A DNA stretch of 41,753 nt, from contig JAGCGE010000059.1 of the NCBI GenBank assembly GCA_017649745.1, forward strand, positions 1 to 41,753, read 5' to 3'. A program made the translations under genes and the position numbers. Within the stretch, counting starts at the first letter, position 1; each line of letters starts with the position of its first letter. The notes under the pieces are model-generated. The model had not been told where the DNA came from, did not search any database, and was given only the letters and a program-made list of their open reading frames with translations. Below, piece after piece: positions 23,152 to 28,785 of the stretch. The DNA comes from Clostridiales bacterium (lineage in GTDB: Bacteria; Bacillota_A; Clostridia; Saccharofermentanales; Saccharofermentanaceae).

Positions 23152-23170
23152 CCCCTCTTACTTTTCCTTT
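23137..23170 (+). terminator. Intrinsic terminator overlapping a stop codon
   Basis: GAGGGGTC (23137-23144) pairs with GACCCCTC (23150-23157), followed by TTACTTTTCCTTTT. The TGA at 23149-23151 is part of the hairpin. Confidence 0.8.
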
Positions 23171-23171
23171 T

Positions 23172-23197
23172 CGCATTTTTTGCACCGTATATAGCGA
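23172..23197 (+). promoter_or_regulatory. Recurrent CGCG-RCA-TATAAT element, copy d
   Basis: A degenerate CGCA at 23172, GCA at offset 10, TATAGC at offset 18, then GAAAGGAGG. Confidence 0.55.
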
Positions 23198-23212
23198 AAG
23201 GAGGTGATTGGT

Positions 23213-23386
23213 ATGTTATCGAGTTTTAGAGAACAGATTGAGGCATTAACGAAGAAGAATACAGAGCTTATCGCTAGCGGGATATTCTCGTTTGGCGGAA
23301 TGATAGCTATTACATTGTTTGCGCTTTTTCTGAACATTCTTGATAAGAAGAATCACCACGATACTGATAAGGAAGAGCTCGCATGA
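23213..23386 (+). CDS. 57-aa single-span membrane protein
   Basis: The ATG at 23213 follows GAAAGGAGGTGATTGG. The product has a polar amphipathic N-terminus (SFREQIEALTKKNTELIASG), a membrane helix at ~residues 22-43 (SFGGMIAITLFALFLNIL) and a charged C-terminus with two His. Function unknown. The last codons (EELA, stop) form the stem of the following terminator, giving a self-contained expression unit. Confidence 0.6.
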   Translation: MLSSFREQIEALTKKNTELIASGIFSFGGMIAITLFALFLNILDKKNHHDTDKEELA

Positions 23387-23405
23387 GCTTTTCCTTTTGC
23401 TTTTT
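23371..23405 (+). terminator. Intrinsic terminator overlapping a stop codon
   Basis: GGAAGAGCTC (23371-23380) pairs with GAGCTTTTCC (23385-23394) around GCAT, followed by TTTTGCTTTTTT. The TGA stop is at the loop-stem junction. Confidence 0.85.
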
Positions 23406-23406
23406 T

Positions 23407-23432
23407 CGCGCTTTTTACACCGTATATGGTGG
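23407..23432 (+). promoter_or_regulatory. Recurrent CGCG-RCA-TATAAT element, copy e
   Basis: CGCG at 23407, ACA at offset 10, TATGGT at offset 18, then GGAAAGGGGG. Confidence 0.65.
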
Positions 23433-23449
23433 AAAGGGGGTGAACCGAT

Positions 23450-23641
23450 ATGAAGACACTTATGCTGTTTTTACAGAATACACTTCTGTCAACATTGATT
23501 GGAATGATTCTTGGAGTCTGTATCAAAGTAGCAGCGGACGAGAAAAGGGTATCCAAAACCGTTGAACAGAAGAAGGTTAAGAAAGAAAAAGAGCAACCGA
23601 AAGGCATCATCGGATTCGCTATCACGGAAGAGGTCACATGA
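23450..23641 (+). CDS. 63-aa single-span membrane protein
   Basis: The ATG at 23450 follows GGAAAGGGGGTG. A hydrophobic helix covers residues ~3-27 (LMLFLQNTLLSTLIGMILGV), followed by a highly charged Lys/Glu region (VEQKKVKKEKEQPKG) and a short IIGFAITEEV tail. Function unknown. The final codons and TGA are part of a terminator hairpin nearly identical in design to that of the preceding gene, which suggests duplicated cassette parts. Confidence 0.6.
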   Translation: MKTLMLFLQNTLLSTLIGMILGVCIKVAADEKRVSKTVEQKKVKKEKEQPKGIIGFAITEEVT

Positions 23642-23658
23642 CCTTTTCCTTTTCGCCT
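23626..23658 (+). terminator. Intrinsic terminator overlapping a stop codon
   Basis: GGAAGAGGTC (23626-23635) pairs with GACCTTTTCC (23640-23649) around ACAT, followed by TTTTCGCCTTT. The design matches the terminator at 23371. Confidence 0.8.
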
Positions 23659-23670
23659 TTGTAATGGCTA

Positions 23671-23696
23671 CGCGAGAATAACATCCTCCTTAATGG
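23671..23696 (+). promoter_or_regulatory. Recurrent CGCG-RCA element, copy f
   Basis: CGCG at 23671, ACA at offset 10, CTTAAT at offset 18, GG. As in copy b, CCTCCTT (23685-23691) can pair with the downstream AAGGAGG (23703-23709). Confidence 0.6.
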
Positions 23697-23716
23697 ATTG
23701 GAAAGGAGGTGATGTT

Positions 23717-23800
23717 ATGCTTTCTATGATCACAATTATATTGATTGTGCTGGCGATCGTCAGCGTATGTAATGATGTGCGAAAGAACAAAGACAAATGA
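23717..23800 (+). CDS. 27-aa hydrophobic microprotein
   Basis: The ATG at 23717 follows GAAAGGAGGTGATG at ideal spacing. The product is a membrane helix (MITIILIVLAIVSVC) with a short basic tail (RKNKDK), so it would sit in the membrane with its C-terminus inside. It lies between an element copy and a terminator, supporting expression. Function unknown, and its size limits certainty. Confidence 0.5.
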   Translation: MLSMITIILIVLAIVSVCNDVRKNKDK

Positions 23801-23820
23801 TACTGTATCCGATCCGCTGG

Positions 23821-23858
23821 AAGAGGGGGCTTTAACTGGCTCTCTCTTTCTTTTGCTG
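23821..23858 (+). terminator. Intrinsic terminator
   Basis: AAGAGGGGGC (23821-23830) pairs with GCTCTCTCTT (23839-23848), with two G-T wobbles and an 8-nt loop, followed by TCTTTTGC. Confidence 0.75.
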
Positions 23859-23861
23859 TTA

Positions 23862-23887
23862 CGCGATTTTTACAAGTTGTATAATGG
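23862..23887 (+). promoter_or_regulatory. Recurrent CGCG-RCA-TATAAT element, copy g
   Basis: CGCG at 23862, ACA at offset 10, TATAAT at 23880-23885, GG. It directly precedes the tRNA-like gene. Confidence 0.75.
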
Positions 23888-23893
23888 AGAAAC

Positions 23894-23965
23894 GAGTGGT
23901 TAGCTCAGCTGGTAGAGCGCTAGCAGCAATGCTAGAGGACACGGGTTCGAGTCCCGTACCGTTTC
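23894..23965 (+). tRNA. Degenerate tRNA (or tRNA mimic) with altered anticodon loop
   Basis: The D-arm (TAGCTCAGCTGGTAGAGC), variable loop AGGAC and T-arm (ACGGG, TTCGAGT, CCCGT) are canonical. The anticodon stem is a perfect CTAGC/GCTAG, but the loop is only six bases (AGCAAT) and lacks U33. GCA (Cys) is the nearest anticodon reading. The 7-bp acceptor in register, GAGTGGT with ACCGTTT, needs three G-U pairs. A better pairing, AAAC...GGT with ACCGTTT extended by GAG/CTC, needs a 4-nt bulge. No CCA is encoded. It may be a decayed tRNA or a decoy that keeps the tRNA shape without decoding. Confidence 0.65.
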
Positions 23966-24001
23966 TCTTCCCATTTTATTTTTCGAAAGGAGAAAGGAAC
24001 C

Positions 24002-24220
24002 ATGGATGAAATGAAGCTTACGACAAAGTTGATGAGAGGATTGGTTGCAAAACTGATTCGTAAGACCGTCAGAAAGAAGTTTGGCTGCGACATCGAGCTT
24101 AGCCTTAACGACTTCTACGTCACCTACGACGAGTCAACAGCGATCTTCCATCTCGACCTCAACGGCAAGATGGATAAGGACAACCTCGAGAGTGTTCTGA
24201 TCGACAACGACCTGCTGTGA
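24002..24220 (+). CDS. Small basic-acidic phage protein, 72 aa
   Basis: This ORF follows GAAAGGAGAAAGG at 23985-23997. The N-terminal half is basic and amphipathic (KLTTKLMRGLVAKLIRKTVRKK). The C-terminal half has alternating strands (IELSLNDFYVTYDE, IFHLDLNGKM) and ends in acidic residues. From memory this is a common short protein of Firmicutes phages, with no known role. The helix could be membrane-peripheral. Its stop immediately precedes CGCG of element copy h. Confidence 0.65.
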   Translation: MDEMKLTTKLMRGLVAKLIRKTVRKKFGCDIELSLNDFYVTYDESTAIFHLDLNGKMDKDNLESVLIDNDLL

Positions 24221-24246
24221 CGCGAAGATTACATGGTGTATAGTGA
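24221..24246 (+). promoter_or_regulatory. Recurrent CGCG-RCA-TATAAT element, copy h
   Basis: CGCG at 24221 starts right after the previous stop. ACA is at offset 10 and TATAGT at offset 18, then GAAAGGAGG. Confidence 0.7.
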
Positions 24247-24261
24247 AAGGAGGTGGGACGT

Positions 24262-24384
24262 ATGGAAAAGGCACTGAAAATATCTAGGCTTATTTACTAC
24301 TGCACATGCGCGGTAGGTCTGAGTCTGGCGAGTGTGTTTTATCTGACGATTTTCGCCAACATTAAAAAGAAGGGGTCAACATGA
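24262..24384 (+). CDS. 40-aa membrane microprotein
   Basis: The ATG at 24262 follows GAAAGGAGGTGGG. The product has a basic start (MEKALKISR), one membrane span (~residues 10-33, containing YYCTCAVGLSLASVFYLTIF) and a basic end (NIKKKGST), so it is a likely single-span protein. Two Cys lie close together in the span. Its TGA is inside the following terminator stem. Function unknown. Confidence 0.5.
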   Translation: MEKALKISRLIYYCTCAVGLSLASVFYLTIFANIKKKGST

Positions 24385-24404
24385 CCTCTTCATTTTCGTT
24401 TTTT
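24369..24404 (+). terminator. Intrinsic terminator overlapping a stop codon
   Basis: GAAGGGGTC (24369-24377) pairs with GACCTCTTC (24383-24391), then ATTTTCGTTTTTT. The TGA stop at 24382-24384 begins the 3' arm. Confidence 0.8.
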
Positions 24405-24409
24405 ATCCG

Positions 24410-24440
24410 AACTTAAATCAGAATTAGGAGGAAATTATTA
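24410..24440 (+). promoter_or_regulatory. Duplicated leader, copy 1
   Basis: AACTTAAATC lies exactly 30 nt before the start codon, followed by AATTAGGAGGAA and TTATTATG. An almost identical leader precedes the HTH gene at 39528, and a weaker AACTTAAA copy precedes 37130. Confidence 0.6.
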
Positions 24441-25195
24441 TGTCTACTAAAAACACAAGACACGAATGGCCGTTCAATCTGCTCGCCGATGTGAATGCTC
24501 TTTATCCATTGGATATGTGCGAGCTCCCTACATGTGAGAAAGATGCTCCGAAAGACTTAATGGCAAGCATCTCTTACATCTTCCGTCACTTCATCACGGA
24601 GTGTGGGACGAAGAAAACGACTCTCGGAGCAAACTTTATCCTTGCCATCTATCGGGATAACATGACAGTTCCGGATATTGCAGCGGCGTACTCGGTTTCA
24701 CGACAGCTTGTGTACGCGTACAAGAACAATGTCCTAAGCGTCCTCGGTCGTTGTCCGCTTTATCGAAACATGCTTCACTATGGTTTACGAGAATATGTAG
24801 AGGAGTCATGGAAGGTAAGATGGAACGCCGGTTACGATAGAGGATATACCGATGGGTTGAGAGTAGGCCGAACTGAGCGTTATCACGAAGAGATGGTCAT
24901 CAAGAAGATACGGGAAGATTCGACCATTGAGGATTGCGACTTCTCTATCCGTACATATAACTGTTTGAAACGGGCTGGATACGAGTATGTCAACCAGATT
25001 ATCGATCTTGAGAAAACAGATCTTTTATCAATCCGTAACATGGGTAACAAGTCCGCGGATGAGGTCGTATGTCTGATGAATGCTATAAAGGAATCCAGAC
25101 GTAACGCTATAATCGACGAAATTATGAAACGCGGTGCCACCAAGGACGAAATCGACACCGTTACCGCCATCATCAATAAGTATAAGGAGGTGTAA
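24440..25195 (+). CDS. Helix-turn-helix protein fused to an RNA polymerase alpha-CTD domain
   Basis: This 251-aa protein follows TTAGGAGG. Residues ~60-100 contain an HTH of sigma region-4 or RNA-polymerase-binding type (NMTVPDIAAAYSVSRQLVYA). Residues ~161-213 match the C-terminal domain of RpoA: TIEDCDFSIRTYNCLKRAGY, then LLSIRNMGNKSADEV. The DNA-contacting residues equivalent to E. coli R265, N268, G296, K298 and S299 are kept (R171, N174, G202, K204, S205). It could bind UP elements or recruit RNA polymerase to phage promoters. It lies inside the array of recurrent promoter-like elements. The regulator role is inferred. Confidence 0.75.
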   Translation: MSTKNTRHEWPFNLLADVNALYPLDMCELPTCEKDAPKDLMASISYIFRHFITECGTKKTTLGANFILAIYRDNMTVPDIAAAYSVSRQLVYAYKNNVLSVLGRCPLYRNMLHYGLREYVEESWKVRWNAGYDRGYTDGLRVGRTERYHEEMVIKKIREDSTIEDCDFSIRTYNCLKRAGYEYVNQIIDLEKTDLLSIRNMGNKSADEVVCLMNAIKESRRNAIIDEIMKRGATKDEIDTVTAIINKYKEV

Positions 25196-25197
25196 CC

Positions 25198-25386
25198 ATG
25201 AAGTACAAGCACGTATACGCGTCCCACGAAGCAAGAATGTGGGTAATGACCATCATTTCTGGTGTATCTGCCGTCGCGAGTCTGCTTGCGGCGCATCCGG
25301 AACTGACCCAGAAGATCAAGAATCTCCGTAAGCCGAAAATCAAGATTATTGTCGTTAAGGATGGTGAAGAATATGAAAGCAAGTAA
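25198..25386 (+). CDS. 62-aa membrane protein
   Basis: This ORF follows AAGGAGGTGTAACC with 2 nt after the previous stop. A hydrophobic segment spans ~residues 15-33 (WVMTIISGVSAVASLLAA), followed by a basic strand-like tail (KKIKNLRKPKIKIIVV is split here as KNLRKPKIKIIVV). It overlaps the next gene by 14 nt, so the two are translationally coupled. Function unknown. A partner of the DUF6353-like protein is likely from coupling. Confidence 0.6.
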   Translation: MKYKHVYASHEARMWVMTIISGVSAVASLLAAHPELTQKIKNLRKPKIKIIVVKDGEEYESK

Positions 25387-26176
25387 GCTGTCGGGACTCT
25401 TGTCGTTTGCGGCTAGCGTCGGCGTAGTTGCGACTGCGGTTCTTACGGGCATAGCCACAGTCAAAGCCATGGATGAAATCGACGAGTGGATGGACGAGAA
25501 GCACGACGAACTCACCACTTTCGAGAAGATTCAGGCTGGAGCAAAGCACTATGTCGCAGCTGTTGGGGCGGGAATTGCGACCATCATATGCATCAACGAG
25601 TCGCACCGCATCAGCAAAGAAGAAATCGCGCTTGTTACAGGCGCTGCTGTGGCGGCTACGAAGCGCTATGACGAGTACCGTAAAGCCAATATCGAAACTA
25701 ATGGACGGGAAGCACACGAGAAAGCCATGGCAAAGGTTGCGGCAGTGGATGCTAAAGATGCCAATATCGCGGCATCGTCCTTGCTGATGACATGCCAAAC
25801 CGGAGAGAGCTGGGAGAATGGCAAAGAGCAGCTCTTTTACGACTCGATTACCAAACAATACTTCAAATCGACCCTCGCAAAGGTTATGGCTGCTGAATAC
25901 CACATCAACCGCAACTTCACAAATGGTTATCCAGATGTGAACGTCCAGATGTGGTGCGATTTCCTCGGAATTCCTAACAAGAATAAGGACGAACGCGGCT
26001 GGACTTACAATGACGAATTTTCATGGCTCGACTTCAACAACAGCAAACCGAGAGATATCGGAGACGGTGTGAAGGCATCGATTATCGAGTGTGCATGGAC
26101 TCCGATTGAAGGGTATCTCGAATATGACTGCCTGCATGACGAGTGGCCGTGTTACTGTCCACCGGATTATGACTGA
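25373..26176 (+). CDS. DUF6353-like membrane protein, paralogue 1
   Basis: The ATG at 25373 lies within the end of the preceding ORF, with AAGGATGGTG upstream. The 267-aa protein has a signal-anchor-like first helix (~residues 5-28, LLSFAASVGVVATAVLTGIA), the charged linker DEKHDELTTFEKIQAG, and a second helix (~60-75). A helical/soluble domain follows, with QLFYDSITKQYFKS, YHINRNFTNGY and ERGWTYNDEFSW. The order of two membrane helices, a charged stretch, and YDSxTxxYF plus GW motifs is that of DUF6353 proteins of gut phages as I recall them. Function unknown. Two diverged relatives follow within 4 kb. Confidence 0.72.
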   Translation: MKASKLSGLLSFAASVGVVATAVLTGIATVKAMDEIDEWMDEKHDELTTFEKIQAGAKHYVAAVGAGIATIICINESHRISKEEIALVTGAAVAATKRYDEYRKANIETNGREAHEKAMAKVAAVDAKDANIAASSLLMTCQTGESWENGKEQLFYDSITKQYFKSTLAKVMAAEYHINRNFTNGYPDVNVQMWCDFLGIPNKNKDERGWTYNDEFSWLDFNNSKPRDIGDGVKASIIECAWTPIEGYLEYDCLHDEWPCYCPPDYD

Positions 26177-26179
26177 ATC

Positions 26180-26205
26180 CGCGAAAATGACAACTGCTAT
26201 AATGG
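26180..26205 (+). promoter_or_regulatory. Recurrent CGCG-RCA-TATAAT element, copy i
   Basis: CGCG at 26180, ACA at offset 10, TATAAT at 26198-26203, GG, then AAAGGAGG. This is the closest copy to consensus. Confidence 0.75.
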
Positions 26206-26220
26206 AAAGGAGGTTATCTA

Positions 26221-26400
26221 ATGACTAACGCACGGGCAATTCTTAAGACCATTTCGATTGTCTGCACTGGGATTGGATTCGTCACAAATCTGATTTCAGG
26301 ATGGGCTAACGACCGTCAGCAGACGTTGGAAATCCGAGAAGCTGTTACTAAGGAGGTTACGAGACAGCTTGCTATTCCAATGAAGAAAAGAGATTCTTAA
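26221..26400 (+). CDS. 59-aa membrane-associated protein
   Basis: The ATG at 26221 follows GAAAGGAGGTTATCTA. The N-terminal half is hydrophobic (ILKTISIVCTGIGFVTNLIS, ~residues 7-26). The rest is a charged helix (WANDRQQTLEIREAVTKEV). The pattern of one membrane helix followed by GWA and an amphipathic helix is, from memory, widespread in small Firmicutes phage proteins. The TAA stop lies in a terminator loop. Function unknown. Confidence 0.6.
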   Translation: MTNARAILKTISIVCTGIGFVTNLISGWANDRQQTLEIREAVTKEVTRQLAIPMKKRDS

Positions 26401-26420
26401 CGGAGTCTCTTTTCGTCTTT
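26386..26420 (+). terminator. Putative terminator overlapping a stop codon
   Basis: AAAAGAGATTCT (26386-26397) pairs with GGAGTCTCTTTT (26402-26413), the TAA stop lying in the loop. The T tract after the stem is interrupted, so it may be partial. Confidence 0.6.
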
Positions 26421-26439
26421 CGCGAAAGGAGGTGATACC

Positions 26440-26739
26440 ATGTCCGAACGAACGCAGAAGGATGCTGCAAAAGCCAGAGCGTGTTATCTCATCCGAGAGT
26501 ACATCAGGTTCTGTCCGACTGTGTATCCGGGAGATTTCGAGAAGCAATGTCACTACAAGTGGGCACTTAACGAGGCTCTCATCCAGATACGCTCGTCCAA
26601 GCAGACTACTCTCGATGTGTTGTATACCATGTTGTCAAAATATGACGTATGGGCGCATCTGGACACGCCAAACAAGTATATGTTCGCGGTCGCTTCTGCG
26701 GCTATCGAGGACATTATAGACATGTTGCTTCAAGAATAA
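26440..26739 (+). CDS. Conserved hypothetical phage protein, 99 aa
   Basis: This ORF follows GCGAAAGGAGGTGAT. The protein is all-helical and soluble: AKARACYLIREYIRFCPTVY, WALNEALIQIRSS, YDVWAHLDTPNKYMFAVA and AIEDIIDMLLQ. This pattern (W-NEA followed later by YMFSVAYD-like and DLLDxL) recurs in my memory of many Firmicutes phages and has no assigned role. It is the one clearly soluble protein in this membrane-protein block. Confidence 0.65.
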   Translation: MSERTQKDAAKARACYLIREYIRFCPTVYPGDFEKQCHYKWALNEALIQIRSSKQTTLDVLYTMLSKYDVWAHLDTPNKYMFAVASAAIEDIIDMLLQE

Positions 26740-26757
26740 TGAAAGGAGTTTTGAATC

Positions 26758-27573
26758 ATGGGCTTTAAGATGCCAAAATTTGCAAAAGGCGTATACGATC
26801 GTATTAGCCGGGTACGAATCAACCCGAATCTCATGGCTGGAATCGGGGTTTTCGGCTTCTTCACGGCTATCGGTATGGCTATTGCGGCTACTCCGAAAGC
26901 AGAAGACATGATTGTAGATGCGGAGGACGAGAAAGGCGATGAGTTGACCACTGTTGAGAAGATCAAAGCCGGATGGAAACCGTTTATCCCGACAATCATA
27001 ACCGCGACCGCGTCAGGAGCTCTCATCTACGGGTCATGCAAGGCTAACACGGCAAGACAAGCCGAACTTGCGACCATGTGCGCCGTATCTCAGGCGATTG
27101 CGAAGAAGTATGAGGAGAAGACGGAGGAAATTGTCGGAGAGGACAAGGCTAAGGAGATCAAAGCCGAAGTTCTCAAGGAAACGGCTAAGGAACAGTCGGC
27201 TCAGGAGGCTATTAAGGCGCTTCCTGCGACTCAGAAACTCAGCGGGTCGACGGGTCTGGTGCCTTGGTGGGACTCTCTAACCAACACGCCGTTCTACGCT
27301 AATGATAACATCATGGAGCAGGCGCAGGCGAGACTTCATAAGCGGCTGTATTCGCTTGAACCGTATGTTACAGCAGACGACTTGTATGATGAACTCAACG
27401 ATTTGGGTGTGTATCCGGAACTGAAACCGACTGCGATAACCAATAAGCTCGCTTGGACTATCAAAGACGGTATGCCCGAGTTCGAGAAATTGGAGTATGG
27501 CGAGTGGGATGATGGTACCCCGTGTAAAATAATGTCGTTTGCGCGGGGTCACGCTCCGACACTCATCAAGTGA
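26758..27573 (+). CDS. DUF6353-like membrane protein, paralogue 2
   Basis: This 271-aa ORF follows GAAAGGAG. It begins with a basic helix, then a membrane helix (~residues 23-43, LMAGIGVFGFFTAIGMAIAA), the charged DEKGDELTTVEKIKAGWKP, and a second helix (IPTIITATASGALIYGS). A Glu/Lys coiled coil (~residues 105-150) and a C-terminal domain follow, with PWWDSLTNTPFYAND, RLYSLEPYVTADDLYDEL and WTIKDGMPEFEK. It shares DELTTxEKIxAG with paralogue 1. This is the most typical DUF6353 member of the three. Function unknown. Confidence 0.78.
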   Translation: MGFKMPKFAKGVYDRISRVRINPNLMAGIGVFGFFTAIGMAIAATPKAEDMIVDAEDEKGDELTTVEKIKAGWKPFIPTIITATASGALIYGSCKANTARQAELATMCAVSQAIAKKYEEKTEEIVGEDKAKEIKAEVLKETAKEQSAQEAIKALPATQKLSGSTGLVPWWDSLTNTPFYANDNIMEQAQARLHKRLYSLEPYVTADDLYDELNDLGVYPELKPTAITNKLAWTIKDGMPEFEKLEYGEWDDGTPCKIMSFARGHAPTLIK

Positions 27574-27575
27574 TG

Positions 27576-27601
27576 CGCGAAAATTGCAAAGCGTATTATG
27601 G
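27576..27601 (+). promoter_or_regulatory. Recurrent CGCG-RCA-TATAAT element, copy j
   Basis: CGCG at 27576, GCA at offset 10, TATTAT at 27594-27599, GG. Confidence 0.7.
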
Positions 27602-27643
27602 GAATGACATCCCGAAAAATTATTTTATGAAAGGATGGTTTTT

Positions 27644-28036
27644 ATGTACGAAGACGAAAAGACAACAATGGAAGAGGTTTACGAAGAACCGATTCAGGAG
27701 GCTACTGAAGCTAAAGCTGAGGTGACACCGGACGTCATTTATGTGCCGGCGCCGACAGAGAGCTCGGAAAGCGGTCCTAACAAGGCGCTGATTGCGCTTG
27801 GAATAGGTGCTGGTCTTTTGGTCGCCAAACCGGCGATCAGAAAGATCCGCAGCGCCATTGACAAGCGGAAAGAAGCGAAAGAGAAGGCCGAAAACGAGCG
27901 CATCATGAAGGTGCTTGTCGCGAATGGACTGGTTGCTGCACCGCAGACGCAGCCTGAGGCAACTGCTGAGCCGGCAAAGGAAACTGCTGAAACCAAGGTT
28001 GAAACGGCTGACGACAAGAAGACTGACACAAAGTAA
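27644..28036 (+). CDS. Acidic protein with one membrane helix
   Basis: The ATG at 27644 follows GAAAGGATGG and gives 130 aa. A disordered acidic N-terminus (EVYEEPIQEATEAKAE) leads to one membrane helix (~residues 46-62, ALIALGIGAGLLVAKPA). A basic coiled stretch (KIRSAIDKRKEAKEKAE) and a low-complexity Thr/Glu/Ala/Lys tail follow. No known family. Topology suggests a membrane-tethered adaptor with two disordered arms. It is followed by a strong terminator. Confidence 0.6.
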   Translation: MYEDEKTTMEEVYEEPIQEATEAKAEVTPDVIYVPAPTESSESGPNKALIALGIGAGLLVAKPAIRKIRSAIDKRKEAKEKAENERIMKVLVANGLVAAPQTQPEATAEPAKETAETKVETADDKKTDTK

Positions 28037-28055
28037 TGTGATGTCAAACTGAGCG

Positions 28056-28095
28056 GAGAGCTCATGCACGAAATGTGCGTGGGCTCTCTCGCTTT
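28056..28095 (+). terminator. Intrinsic terminator
   Basis: A 14-bp stem with wobbles (28056-28069 with 28075-28088), loop GAAAT, then TCGCTTTTCGTTTT. It shares stem sequence with the terminator at 22832. Confidence 0.8.
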
Positions 28096-28132
28096 TCGTT
28101 TTGACATATTATCGAGAAAGGAGGGTTGTGTG

Positions 28133-28771
28133 ATGGACGATTTCAAGTCCAATTCACATAAAACCAAAGAGAAAGCAGAGCGACCGGAGCGTAAGATGGC
28201 TCCTGTTGCTGATGGGACTATCGAAAAGAAGAAAAAAGGCTTCTTGTCGGAATTCCTTGACCGAGACGGCAAGACCATCAGAGACTTCCTCATCGAGACA
28301 ATCCTGATTCCGTCGCTGTTATCTAGCATCTCGGGTATCGGCGACATTGTCATCGACAGCTTCATGGAGGGTGTCAGCACCGCATTTGACAAAATAGGAT
28401 TCACATCCGATGACAAGCGCAAAAGCGGTCACACGTCGTACAACTCAATCTACGATGAGCGGAAACGTCGTGCAAGAGATGTCGAATACGAGGAAATTCC
28501 GGATACTCGATCCTATGACAACGTCCGGGTCAAGACCGAGCGTGAGGCTAAGCAGGTCATCAAGGAGCTTAGAGCGCTGATTGCGGATCCGGAATACGGT
28601 TACGCAACCGTTGCTAACCTCTATGAGTTGACCGATAACATCGCGACATATGCTGACCATGGATACGGCTGGACGAGTCTCAATAGCGCGGACTACATCC
28701 GTACACGGCACCGTGACAAGCCGTATCTTCTCAGGTTGCCTAGACCGAGAGACCTGAGAGACATCAAATGA
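28133..28771 (+). CDS. Widespread conserved phage protein of unknown function
   Basis: The ATG at 28133 follows GAAAGGAGGGTTGTG. The 212-aa product starts with FKSNSHKTKEKAERPERK, a basic disordered region. A GKTIRDFLIETILIPSLLSS helix with a following hydrophobic segment (ISGIGDIVIDSFMEG) comes next. The C-terminal soluble domain (~residues 120-212) has VKTEREAKQVIKELRALI, YGYATVANLYEL and DHGYGWTSLNSADYIRT. From memory, proteins of the same order are very common in Firmicutes temperate phages next to membrane and replication genes. Function unknown. Confidence 0.72.
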   Translation: MDDFKSNSHKTKEKAERPERKMAPVADGTIEKKKKGFLSEFLDRDGKTIRDFLIETILIPSLLSSISGIGDIVIDSFMEGVSTAFDKIGFTSDDKRKSGHTSYNSIYDERKRRARDVEYEEIPDTRSYDNVRVKTEREAKQVIKELRALIADPEYGYATVANLYELTDNIATYADHGYGWTSLNSADYIRTRHRDKPYLLRLPRPRDLRDIK

Positions 28772-28785
28772 AAGGGGTATCATCC

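Noticed and set aside
19614..24440. A CI-type lysogeny repressor near the integrase.
   Set aside because: No gene with a classical repressor layout (HTH plus peptidase or dimerisation domain) is present here; it may lie outside the window.
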